Positions 56,034 to 63,261 of a stretch of 64,000 nucleotides of DNA are shown one piece after another. The position numbers and the translations under genes are program-made. Source of the stretch: Nonomuraea harbinensis (GTDB lineage: Bacteria > Actinomycetota > Actinomycetes > Streptosporangiales > Streptosporangiaceae); assembly GCF_019396385.1 (NCBI RefSeq), contig NZ_JAHKRN010000028.1, positions 1-64,000 on the forward strand, in the 5' to 3' direction. The notes beneath the pieces are model-generated. The model was not told where the DNA came from. It made no database searches and saw only the letters and a list, made by a program, of their open reading frames with translations. The stretch's first letter is position 1, and every line of letters starts with the position of its first letter.

Positions 56034-56153
56034 GTGAAGAAGCTGCTTGTTCTGGCGCTGGTCGCCCTTGGGGGGTTGCTGATCTGGCGCAAGGTGCAGG
56101 CCGATCGGGCAGAGCTCGATCTCTGGACCGAGGCGACCGGTAGCGAGAACTAA
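56034..56153 (+). CDS. DLW-39 family protein
   Basis: A 39-residue protein: GTG start, a basic-hydrophobic N terminus (KKLLVLALVALGGLLIW, one short membrane-like helix), then KVQADRAELDLWTEATGSEN. The ELDLWTEAT motif and exact 39-residue length match the DLW-39 family, a tiny conserved actinobacterial protein usually found near gyrA and tRNA genes. No function is known to me. It ends 15 bases before the HAD phosphatase gene. Confidence 0.92.
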   Translation: MKKLLVLALVALGGLLIWRKVQADRAELDLWTEATGSEN

Positions 56154-56168
56154 CCGACCGGCGAGGCG

Positions 56169-56900
56169 ATGAGTGACATCGTCCCCATCAAGCTGGTGTG
56201 CCTGGACCTGGCAGGCACCACGGTCGGCGACATCGCCACGGTGGAGCGCGCGTTCGCCGAGGCGATCGCCACCCAGGGCATAGTCCCCGGGACCGGAGCG
56301 TACGCACGTGCCATGGTGCACGTGCACCGGTCCCGGGGGCAACCCAAGATCGACGTCTTCCGGGGCATCTTCCCGGAGAACGAGGCCCGGGCTCAGGCCG
56401 CCAACCTGACCTTTGAGCGCGCCTACGAAGGCGCCCTCGAACGCTCCGGCCTCACCCCCGCCCCCGGCATCGTCGAGGTCCTCGACAAGCTCCGCGGCTC
56501 CGACATCCGGCTGGCCCTGCTCACCGGCTTCAGCCGCACCACCCTCGGCCGCGTCCTCGGCATCCTCGGCTGGCACGACAAGATCGACCTGGCCATCAGC
56601 CCCGAAGACGCGGGCGGCCGCGGCCGCCCCTGGCCCGACATGGTCCTGCACGCCGTCCTCCGCCTCGGCATCCCCGACGTCCGTCAGGTGGCCGTCGCCG
56701 GCGACTCCGAGAGCCACATGCTCGCCGGCCACCGCGCCGGCGCCGTCGTCGTGGCCGGCATCCTCACCGACAGCGGCCACAGCCGAGACCGCCTCGTCGG
56801 CGGCGGCGCCACCCACGTGTTACCGTCCGTCGGCGCACTGCCGGAGCTGATCCTGAGCGGCGACCTGGGAGGCGCGCGGATACCGGCGCCGGTTCGGTAG
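56169..56900 (+). CDS. HAD-superfamily phosphatase (phosphonatase-like)
   Basis: 243-residue hydrolase. HAD motif I is present as VCLDLAGTTVGD with the nucleophile Asp13, motif II as LLTGFSRT, and motif IV as VAGDSESHMLAG. The helical cap after motif I and the AGTTV variant resemble the phosphonatase-like group (PhnX relatives), which hydrolyse phosphonoacetaldehyde or related compounds; the PhnX catalytic Lys cannot be placed with certainty. It is 15 bases after the DLW-39 gene and probably shares its promoter. Confidence 0.88.
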   Translation: MSDIVPIKLVCLDLAGTTVGDIATVERAFAEAIATQGIVPGTGAYARAMVHVHRSRGQPKIDVFRGIFPENEARAQAANLTFERAYEGALERSGLTPAPGIVEVLDKLRGSDIRLALLTGFSRTTLGRVLGILGWHDKIDLAISPEDAGGRGRPWPDMVLHAVLRLGIPDVRQVAVAGDSESHMLAGHRAGAVVVAGILTDSGHSRDRLVGGGATHVLPSVGALPELILSGDLGGARIPAPVR

Positions 56901-56919
56901 GCTATCTTCATTGTTCGAA

Positions 56920-56992
56920 GGGGCCTTAGCTCAGCTGGCAGAGCGCCTGCTTTGCAAGCAGGAAGTCAGGAGTTCGAATCTCCTAGGCTCCA
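56920..56992 (+). tRNA. tRNA-Ala (TGC anticodon)
   Basis: Acceptor GGGGCCT pairs with AGGCTCC, giving the G3-U70 pair that defines alanine identity. The D-arm is AGCTCAGCTGGCAGAGC, the anticodon loop TTTGCAA with TGC, and the T-arm AGGAGTTCGAATCTCCT. CCA is encoded at 56993-56995. Its 3' end is the attachment site of the mobile element to the right. Confidence 0.97.
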
Positions 56993-56999
56993 CCAGGTA

Positions 57000-57034
57000 G
57001 AACACCCCGCCACTGATCTTGTGACGGGGTGTTC
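57000..57034. terminator. Hairpin between tRNA-Ala and the integrase gene
   Basis: 10-bp stem GAACACCCCG / CGGGGTGTTC with a 15-base loop, a few bases beyond the tRNA CCA; it could terminate both the tRNA and the convergent integrase transcript. Confidence 0.7.
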
Positions 57035-57054
57035 GGGCCATTAACGGGCCATTA
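57035..57054. repeat. Two direct repeats next to the attachment site
   Basis: GGGCCATTA at 57035-57043 and 57046-57054, period 11 bp, overlapping the integrase stop codon. Direct repeats beside a tRNA attachment core are candidates for integrase arm-type or excisionase binding sites. Confidence 0.45.
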
Positions 57055-57978
57055 GCCATCCTGGTCCAGCCTCTTTCTTTCGGCCTCCACACGAGCGCTG
57101 AGCGCATCCGCGATCCGCTGGTCAGCGTCCTTGGTCGCGTGCTGGTAGATGAGCGCCGCCCGATCGCTGTCGTGCCCCATCCGTGCTTTGAGATCGGCCA
57201 GGCTCGCCCCTGACTGCGCGGCCAGCGTGTTGCCCGTGTGGCGAAGATCGTGGAAGTGCAGGCCGGCGAGCCCCATCTCCTTGAGCGCCTCACCCCACTT
57301 CGCGGCACGCCGGAAGTTGCTGCCCCGCAGGAACCCGCCCAGCTTGCCGAGGAACACGAACGCGTCCTCTTCTGGCTCGACATAGGACGCGAGATGTTCG
57401 ATGAGTGCCGGAACGATCACTGCGGGGATACCGACCGTACGGCGACCGGCCTTGGACTTGACCGGGCACAGGCGCATCTCCCCGCCGTCCAGTTCGATGA
57501 GCTGTTCCCGGACCCGGACCGTGCGCGCCACCAGGTCGAGGTCATGCCGTCGAAGTGCGATCACCTCACCCCATCGCAGGCTTGCGAACGTGGCCAGCAA
57601 GATCAGCGCTCGAAACCGCCTGTCGGCCATCCGGTCGGCGAGTTCGAACACCTGAGACACCGTGATCACGGGACGCTCGGGTGTGTGCTCATTGTCGGCG
57701 CCCTTGATCCGGCAGGGGTTGCGGCTGATCAACTTGTCCTCTTCCGCCGCCGTCATCAGAACGGCCCGCAGGAACCGGTAAGCCTTGGCGACCGTCGAGA
57801 TCGATACGCCATGCTCCAGCCGTTCGGACCGCAGCGCACGGTCGGCCTCGGTTTTAGTGGCATAGGTCGTGGCCCCGGTCCGCAGACGCCCGTCCGGTCC
57901 CGGATAGCGAATCTGGAACCGGCCGGACTCGCGCTTGCGGATATTGCCGAAACGCCGGTGTCCGTCTTTGTTGGCCAT
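57052..57978 (-). CDS. int: AICE tyrosine recombinase/integrase, apparently with an internal deletion
   Basis: 308-residue site-specific recombinase. The catalytic domain is complete: Arg in ASLRWGEVIALRR, LHFHDLRHTGNT, MGHDS and Tyr in AALIYQHAT. The N terminus (GHRRFGNIRKRESGRFQIRYPGPDGRLRTG..., an AP2-like arm-binding fold) is also normal, but at KTEADRAL-RSERLEHG it jumps straight into the last part of the core-binding domain. Related AICE integrases are about 380-390 residues, so about 75 are missing. The junction is in frame. It may bind its core site poorly or not at all. ATG start overlaps the excisionase stop. Confidence 0.85.
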   Translation of the reverse strand: MANKDGHRRFGNIRKRESGRFQIRYPGPDGRLRTGATTYATKTEADRALRSERLEHGVSISTVAKAYRFLRAVLMTAAEEDKLISRNPCRIKGADNEHTPERPVITVSQVFELADRMADRRFRALILLATFASLRWGEVIALRRHDLDLVARTVRVREQLIELDGGEMRLCPVKSKAGRRTVGIPAVIVPALIEHLASYVEPEEDAFVFLGKLGGFLRGSNFRRAAKWGEALKEMGLAGLHFHDLRHTGNTLAAQSGASLADLKARMGHDSDRAALIYQHATKDADQRIADALSARVEAERKRLDQDG

Positions 57979-58184
57979 CAGGCAGCCCTCCTCTTAACGG
58001 TGTCGGTCGTCATCGGCGTGACGGTTCCGGCGACGACGAACGCGATCAGCGCGGACTCTCGGATGCGGACATGACGCCCGACTTTCACGAATTCGATCCG
58101 GCGTTCGGCGATCAGGCGGCGGACGAAGCGCTCCGAGGTGTGCAGCAGTTCGGCGATTTCAGGGACGGTGAGAAGTTGCTCCAT
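57978..58184 (-). CDS. xis: Excisionase (helix-turn-helix Xis)
   Basis: 68-residue DNA-binding protein of the excisionase/MerR-like helix-turn-helix family: LLTVPEIAELLHTSERFVRRLIAERRIEFVKVGRHVRIRE. It directs the integrase toward excision. The stop overlaps the integrase start (TGATG), so Xis and Int are translationally coupled, as in pSAM2. Confidence 0.93.
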   Translation of the reverse strand: MEQLLTVPEIAELLHTSERFVRRLIAERRIEFVKVGRHVRIRESALIAFVVAGTVTPMTTDTVKRRAA

Positions 58185-58195
58185 GGTGTTCCTTC

Positions 58196-59800
58196 TCAGG
58201 CCGCGTCCGGCGTTGCCGAAAGATCTTGGCCGTCTGCTCTGGCTTCCAGCTCTCTGAGGTGGGCTCGCCAGCGTTGGCGTACGTGGACGGATCGGAGGAG
58301 GCGGACGGCGAGGGACGGCACGTTGGCGTCTCCGGCCGGGACCGGTCGCCAGATGTAGCGGTGTGGGTCGGTGGGTTCATCGGCTTGGCCGAGGGCTTGC
58401 AGGATCCAGGTACGGCGGTCTTGCTTGTGTTCGGCGAGGGTCTTGTTGCTCCACTTGCGGGAGACCAGGACGCGGCGTCCGGCGTAGCCGAGGTGTTCGG
58501 GCTTGTGGGCCTTGCCACGGCAGTGGCCGGGTGTCATGCCGGGTTTGGCGCTCTTGGGCTGGACGCCGTAGCGCAGCCAGTTCGGGCAGGTGGGTGAGCA
58601 GGGCTCGTAGCGCAGGGCGTCCAGCATGCGGGCCGCGTGCTCGCGCTGGGCCTGGCCGCTGTCGAGGGTCTCACCAAGGGACTTGGTGAGGTACTTGGAC
58701 AGGTAGCGGATGCATTGGTCGGCGTCCGGGGTGCCGGAGAGGACCCCTTGTACGTCCACCTGCTCACCGAAGCGCAGCACGTGGAGGGGCTCGGCGTCCT
58801 CGTCCAGGGCGTCGAGGGCCTCGTCCCAGGTGGGCAGGACCTGGCCGGTTGCCGGGTCGAGGTAGCCGGCCTCCTCGTCCCAGACGGGCAGGTGATCGCC
58901 GTCGAAGCGCACCTCGTCGGCCTGTGGCCACCACACCTGGTGATAGGTGGCGGCGGCTATCTGCTTGATCTCCGCTCGTGGCAAGGTGCCCCGAATGGCC
59001 ATGTGCAGGTGTGGGGCCAGCCGCTTCTGAGGTTCGACGGCGGCGAAGTACTGCACGTCATAGCCTGCGACCCGGCGCAGGTTCTGCACGAAGCGGTCCA
59101 TGAGCTTGGAGAAGTGCAGCGCGTCCCGAGCCGCGCGCCGGTAGTCGTAGGTGTTCGGATCGACGGGGATGCCGTCACGGACCTTGCCATAGCTGGGCAG
59201 GGTGAGCGTGACGAACAGTGACGGCCGATAGACCTTGCCATCGGAGCCGGTGAAGGTGCGTCCCAGGGTGGTGCTGGTCATCCTGCGCTTGGGCAGGTTC
59301 GGGGCGTCCTGCCGACGCCGGGTCGATCGGGTGCGCTTGGGCACCGCGGATCCGGTGACGCTGCCCCGCATTCCAGCGGCGTTGATCTCCTCGTCCAAGC
59401 TCGCGAGAACGGCGTCCAGGTCGGTGGTGTCGTCGCCGGCCTGCTCGGCGGCATCGCGCTTGGCCTGCATGTCGGCGCGGAACTCGATCAGTCGGCGCTG
59501 TTCCTCGCTGGCCTCGTCCGGGGCGATGGCCGGTTCGGTGTCGAGGTGCCAGCCCTCGCGGCACTGGGCCATGCGGAGTTGCCGATTGCGCTTGGCGCAG
59601 GGAGGGCACTTGCTGTCCAGGGTGGAACCGCAGGGCACGTCGATGATCTCGGAGGTGCCGGTGACGGTGTCGAGTCGCCGCAGCGGGATGGGCCGGATGC
59701 AGACGCCGTGGAGCTTGGCGACCTCTTCGAGCACATCCCGGGCCATCGGCATGGCTTGGCGGACGGCCCGGGGAAGTGCGCGGTCGTGCGCATGGGTCAT
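58196..59800 (-). CDS. RepSA-like rolling-circle replication initiator
   Basis: 534-residue HUH-type Rep protein. Motif I is in LFVTLTLPSYGKV, the metal-binding HUH motif is PHLHMAIRG (residues near 270), and the motif III region is CIRYLSKYLTKS with the candidate nicking Tyr. A four-cysteine cluster (CGSTLDSKCPPC..., later CSPTC) suggests zinc binding. RepSA-type proteins start rolling-circle replication of the excised AICE. ATG overlaps the small upstream gene as ATGA; 11 bases separate it from xis. Confidence 0.92.
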   Translation of the reverse strand: MTHAHDRALPRAVRQAMPMARDVLEEVAKLHGVCIRPIPLRRLDTVTGTSEIIDVPCGSTLDSKCPPCAKRNRQLRMAQCREGWHLDTEPAIAPDEASEEQRRLIEFRADMQAKRDAAEQAGDDTTDLDAVLASLDEEINAAGMRGSVTGSAVPKRTRSTRRRQDAPNLPKRRMTSTTLGRTFTGSDGKVYRPSLFVTLTLPSYGKVRDGIPVDPNTYDYRRAARDALHFSKLMDRFVQNLRRVAGYDVQYFAAVEPQKRLAPHLHMAIRGTLPRAEIKQIAAATYHQVWWPQADEVRFDGDHLPVWDEEAGYLDPATGQVLPTWDEALDALDEDAEPLHVLRFGEQVDVQGVLSGTPDADQCIRYLSKYLTKSLGETLDSGQAQREHAARMLDALRYEPCSPTCPNWLRYGVQPKSAKPGMTPGHCRGKAHKPEHLGYAGRRVLVSRKWSNKTLAEHKQDRRTWILQALGQADEPTDPHRYIWRPVPAGDANVPSLAVRLLRSVHVRQRWRAHLRELEARADGQDLSATPDAA

Positions 59801-59946
59801 GTGAACCTCCCTTCGTTGATGTCAAGGACGATGAGCGCGATCTGGCCGCAGGCGCGGCACTCGACCAGGGCACGGACCGGGTCGAGCCAGAGAGCGTTCA
59901 CGGTGTGGCAGGTGGCGCAGCGCAGCTCTTCCAGCAGCTCACGCAT
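59797..59946 (-). CDS. 49-residue zinc-ribbon protein upstream of rep
   Basis: A small gene starting at the ATG at 59944-59946, with GGAGGTGAG eight bases upstream, and ending in an ATGA overlap with rep. The product MRELLEELRCATCHTVN...VECRACGQIALIVLDI has two CxxC pairs about 20 residues apart, typical of a zinc ribbon. The strong ribosome-binding site, coupling and codon-position GC bias support it as real. Function unknown; it may assist rep or regulate it. Confidence 0.78.
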   Translation of the reverse strand: MRELLEELRCATCHTVNALWLDPVRALVECRACGQIALIVLDINEGRFT

Positions 59947-59976
59947 CAGAGCTCACCTCCGACTCGGCGCAGATCC

Positions 59977-61404
59977 TCATGCGGCGCTCCCGTACGGGGT
60001 GTAGGCGTCGACCATGGCGTGGATGTCGGTGTCGGAGACGTAGGCGGCGCGGACCCGGATGGGTTCGGGGCTGGCCTCCAGCCGGACGTAACCGACGCCC
60101 GCGCCTCGTTCGGGGACGGGTGAGATGCGGTCGGCCAGGGCTCCCCGGTCGCGGGCGCCGTCGCCGAGGACCATGTCGACCTGTTCCGACTCGTCCAGCC
60201 GGAGGGCGATCTTGTCGGGGAACAGGTTGCGGATGTTCATGACCTCTTTGCGCGGGTCCTGGAGTGCGGCCAGGACGCCGACGCCGACCGCGCGGCCTTG
60301 GGTGGTGAGGGTGGCGAGGGCGCAGGAGATGCGTTGCCGTAGCTGCCGGTCGGACTGGTAGGCGGTCAGGAACGCCACCTCGTCGACCACGACCAGGACG
60401 AACGGATCATCGACCGTGGGCGTGTGGGAGCGCTGGAGCCCGGCGAAACGGGCGGCTCGTTTCTGCATGACGGCGACGACCTCGTCCAGCAGGTCGGCGC
60501 ACTCCTCAGGCGTGGCTGCGTACCGCGTGCCGAACAGGGCGCGGCCGTAGGACAGTTCCATCAGTTTCGGGTCCAGCGCCCACAACTCGACCAGGCCCAC
60601 ACTGGCGGCAGGGAGCAGGGAGCGGATGACGGACCAGATGATCGACCCCTTGCCGGCCCCGGTCGCGCCCGCGACGAGAACGTGTGTCCCGTGCACCTTG
60701 AGCCGCCACGGTCGCCCGTCTTCGCGGGTGCCGATCTCAACCGGTCCCACGGTCGGTTCGATGGGGATGGACAGGGCCGGTAGGGGCTCAGAGAGCGGAT
60801 CGCTGCGCGGGAAGGTCAGCGTCAGGTGTCCGGCCTGGGTCAGCGTCACCCGGCAGGATGCGGCGCCGAAGCCTTGGGCAAGATGGTCGGTGCGGTCGGT
60901 CCAGTCCTTGACCGGTTGGCCTTTGAGCATGCGCACGGTGACCTGGTCGGCCCAAGATGTGCAGGTGACCTTGCCGAGCCGGGGCAGGTAGTCACGGCCC
61001 CGGATGTGGCGGCCGAGACCGGAGACGATCAGGACGGGTTGCCAGTGTCGCCGGTAGATCCAGGTGAGCCGCCACCAGGCCAGCAGCCGGTAACCGATCA
61101 GGCGGTTGAAGGACGCCCGGTCGATGTACGCCCATGAGGCGAGGGCCAGGATGACCGTGCCGAGCAGGGATGCCGCCATGGGCCAGTCGTAGACGTACCA
61201 GGTGACGCCGAGGGCTACCGGGATGGTGGCCGCGATGGGGTGGCGCCAGATCGTTCGGACGAGCCCGGCGAACATGCGCCAGGCCAGGATGACGATGGTG
61301 AAGATGGCGGGAGTCTTGATCACGGCCGGGCGGAAGACGACGGCCGTGTCGGGCGTGGTGGAGACGAGGTTGCGCGCCTCGTCGCCAGGCAGCCGCTTGA
61401 ACAT
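59977..61404 (-). CDS. FtsK/SpoIIIE-like conjugative DNA translocase (TraSA)
   Basis: 475-residue ATPase. Two or three hydrophobic segments near the N terminus (about residues 30-110) anchor it; the FtsK/SpoIIIE motor has Walker A GATGAGKG, Walker B VLVVVDEVA and the conserved ALQDPRKEVMNIRNLFP segment. In pSAM2-type elements this single protein moves double-stranded DNA between mycelia, so no relaxase or type IV secretion genes are needed. A gap of 30 bases separates it from the zinc-ribbon gene. Confidence 0.93.
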   Translation of the reverse strand: MFKRLPGDEARNLVSTTPDTAVVFRPAVIKTPAIFTIVILAWRMFAGLVRTIWRHPIAATIPVALGVTWYVYDWPMAASLLGTVILALASWAYIDRASFNRLIGYRLLAWWRLTWIYRRHWQPVLIVSGLGRHIRGRDYLPRLGKVTCTSWADQVTVRMLKGQPVKDWTDRTDHLAQGFGAASCRVTLTQAGHLTLTFPRSDPLSEPLPALSIPIEPTVGPVEIGTREDGRPWRLKVHGTHVLVAGATGAGKGSIIWSVIRSLLPAASVGLVELWALDPKLMELSYGRALFGTRYAATPEECADLLDEVVAVMQKRAARFAGLQRSHTPTVDDPFVLVVVDEVAFLTAYQSDRQLRQRISCALATLTTQGRAVGVGVLAALQDPRKEVMNIRNLFPDKIALRLDESEQVDMVLGDGARDRGALADRISPVPERGAGVGYVRLEASPEPIRVRAAYVSDTDIHAMVDAYTPYGSAA

Positions 61405-61448
61405 AAGCTGGGAACCTCTCGTGATGGAGCAAGTCGTGGGAGAACCGA

Positions 61449-61482
61449 GGGGCCGCCGGAAGTTGCCGCTTCCAGCGGCCCC
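61449..61482 (-). terminator. Terminator of the Pra operon
   Basis: Stem GGGGCCGC / GCGGCCCC with an inner GGAAG / CTTCC helix, 11 bases beyond the stop of the small gene at 61493. It separates the Pra operon from traSA-rep-xis-int. Confidence 0.75.
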
Positions 61483-61492
61483 GCCTCAGGTG

Positions 61493-61807
61493 TCAGGCCG
61501 CCGTGTCGGTGGCGTCCTTGGCCGGCTGTTCGGCGTGCAGGCACTCGCAGTCGGCCAGGTAGCGAGCGGCGGCGTTGAAGATCTCGCGGGCGACGGCCAG
61601 GTCCGCGTCGGTGACCGGCCCGGCTCCGGTGGTGGAGATGTGCACGTCGGCCTCCTGGGAGGCGAACTCCAGGTACGGCCGGGGAGTGCTGGTCAGCAGT
61701 CCGGCGCGGATCTGCAGGCGCGGCGTGTGGAAGGAGACTCCGACGTGCGGCTCGGAGTCGGGTCGCAGGGACACGGTGACGTAGGTGTAGGGCCGGTGCT
61801 CGCTCAT
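61493..61807 (-). CDS. Small AICE protein 1, unknown function
   Basis: 104-residue soluble protein (MSEHRPYTYVTVSLRPD...) with two predicted beta strands at the start, an Asp/Ala-rich helix and a CEC pair near the C terminus. It shares the phrase 'GxGPVT-x-D-LxxAREI' pattern with the next gene's protein (GGPVTVEDLEFARQL), suggesting distant duplication. Start overlaps the previous gene's stop as ATGA. Function unknown. Confidence 0.75.
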   Translation of the reverse strand: MSEHRPYTYVTVSLRPDSEPHVGVSFHTPRLQIRAGLLTSTPRPYLEFASQEADVHISTTGAGPVTDADLAVAREIFNAAARYLADCECLHAEQPAKDATDTAA

Positions 61808-62070
61808 GCCGCCACCCCGCGTCCGTCGGGCAGGCCGTAGAAGCTGCGCTCCAGGGAGCGGGCGAAGCGGTGGGCCTCGCGGGCGAGCTGGCGCGCGAAC
61901 TCCAGGTCCTCCACCGTCACGGGGCCGCCGGTGGTGACCAGGACGGAGGTGGCGCCGAAGTCGAGCGCCAGGACGGGCTCACGCCGGACGGACGGGTGGT
62001 TGAGGGTGCGGGCGGCGTGGCCGGTGGTCAGCCGGATCACGCTGGTGCGAGGGGTACGGCGTCGGGTCAT
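61804..62070 (-). CDS. Small AICE protein 2, unknown function
   Basis: 88-residue basic protein (MTRRRTPRTSVIRLT...). The segment VLALDFGATSVLVTTGGPVTVEDLEFARQLAREAHRF resembles the core of the neighbouring small protein. Start and stop overlap both neighbours, so it is the middle of a three-gene operon with the Pra-like gene. No known domain is recognised. Confidence 0.75.
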   Translation of the reverse strand: MTRRRTPRTSVIRLTTGHAARTLNHPSVRREPVLALDFGATSVLVTTGGPVTVEDLEFARQLAREAHRFARSLERSFYGLPDGRGVAA

Positions 62071-62483
62071 CAGGCGGCGTCCTTTCCGGCCTTGGCCGGG
62101 GCGGTGGGCTGGTGGGGAGCGTGCATCTCGCGCACCTTGATGGAGTAGGCGAGGCGGCCGTTGCCGTTGACGTACGGCGTGACCGAGATGCCGTCGAATT
62201 CGACGGGCGTGAACGGAAGCCCCGGCATCGGCTGCGGCGGCACCGGCTGGACCGGGGCGAGGATCTTGACCGCCACCGTCTTCTGAGCGGGCTTGAGGGC
62301 CGGGTCACCGTCCAGGACCGCGACCTGCCAGACCAGCTCATTGGTCTGCTTGTCGCGGGACTGCACGAAGCGGCCGTTGGTCGAGGCGTCGAAGTCCTTG
62401 ACCGGCTCGACCTGCCCGACGACGTAGCAGCCGTGCGGGAAGACCATGGCGAAGGTGACGGGGATGGGGCCTTGCAGAGCCAT
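62070..62483 (-). CDS. pra: Pra-like activator of AICE replication, integration and excision
   Basis: 137-residue protein opening MALQGPIPVTFAMVFPHGCYVVG, with DFDASTNGRFVQSRDKQT and FTPVEFDGISVTPYVNGNGRLAYS following. These segments match the family I remember as the plasmid replication, integration and excision activator (Pra of pSAM2), which turns on rep, xis and int. It heads a three-gene operon. Its promoter carries the word GTCAAGTGA in three copies, likely bound by the GntR repressor encoded nearby, the KorSA-Pra switch of pSAM2. Confidence 0.82.
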   Translation of the reverse strand: MALQGPIPVTFAMVFPHGCYVVGQVEPVKDFDASTNGRFVQSRDKQTNELVWQVAVLDGDPALKPAQKTVAVKILAPVQPVPPQPMPGLPFTPVEFDGISVTPYVNGNGRLAYSIKVREMHAPHQPTAPAKAGKDAA

Positions 62484-62507
62484 AATGGCTCCTTTCTTGG
62501 ATGACAG

Positions 62508-62569
62508 TCACTTGACCTGTCAAGTGATGCTCCGAGAGTAGGTCGCTCAAACTTGCTGCGTCAAGTGAC
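62508..62569 (-). promoter_or_regulatory. Pra promoter with GntR-type operators
   Basis: On the minus strand TTGACG (62564-62559) and TACTCT (62540-62535) are separated by 18 bases. The perfect inverted repeat TCACTTGAC-CT-GTCAAGTGA at 62508-62527 lies over the expected transcription start, and a further copy of GTCAAGTGA at 62560-62568 overlaps the -35. Spacing of the operator at start site and -35 fits steric repression. The surrounding 62484-62702 is AT-richer than the rest of the window and holds no gene. Confidence 0.72.
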
Positions 62570-62702
62570 TTGCCGAAAAGTCGAAACGAAGAGGTGGAAG
62601 GCGGTGCAAATTTCTCTCATTTGCCCGCTTTTCCCTTTATGGGAACGCTAAACAAGTAGACAAGAACGCCGCTGCCAGGGCCATTGTGAGGAGTTGCCCT
62701 TG

Positions 62703-63206
62703 CTAGGCCAGCGTCAGTCTTAGGCGATGATGGAGAAGATTAATATCGGAGAGGCGAACCGTTAGTTCCTCGCCCTCGGTCAATACCCGACCGTCCGAGA
62801 ATTCCGAGATGTGGACAAGCCCTTCGAGGCCATCGACCACCTTGACGAAGACGCCGAACGGAACAACCTTGGTCACCGGGCCAGTGATCACCTCGCCCAG
62901 TCGTGTCCTCGCGATCTCCACCAACGGGTCATCTTGCAGAGCCTTGAGCGACAGACTCACCTGCTCACGTTCGAGATCCACATGCAGGACCATGCCGACG
63001 ACCTCTTGGCCGATCCGGACGATCTCACCGGTGTCCTCAAACCGCCGCCACGACAGCTCGGCCACGTTCACAAAACCTTCGGCGCCGTCGAGGTCGACGA
63101 ACACACCAAACCGCTCGATGGATCGCACCAGGCCCCGACGAACCTGCCCTTGCTCAAAGGCATGGAAAAGCGTTTCAGTCGTCTCGGCTTTTTCCTCGGT
63201 ACCCAT
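62703..63206 (-). CDS. S1-domain RNA-binding protein on the AICE
   Basis: 167-residue protein made of two S1 (OB-fold) domains: GLVRSIERFGVFVDLDGAEGFVNVAELSW with VSLSLKALQ closing the first, and GPVTKVVPFGVFVKVVDGLEGLVHISEFS with RLRLTLA closing the second. It resembles a fragment of ribosomal protein S1 and actinobacterial stand-alone S1 proteins. It lies between the GntR repressor gene (55 bases upstream) and the Pra promoter. A role in translation or RNA control is likely; why an AICE carries it is unclear. Confidence 0.88.
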   Translation of the reverse strand: MGTEEKAETTETLFHAFEQGQVRRGLVRSIERFGVFVDLDGAEGFVNVAELSWRRFEDTGEIVRIGQEVVGMVLHVDLEREQVSLSLKALQDDPLVEIARTRLGEVITGPVTKVVPFGVFVKVVDGLEGLVHISEFSDGRVLTEGEELTVRLSDINLLHHRLRLTLA

Positions 63207-63261
63207 TGCCGGTAGACACTACGATCCGAGCTAGCGCAACGACAAGGCCGGACGCGAGAGC

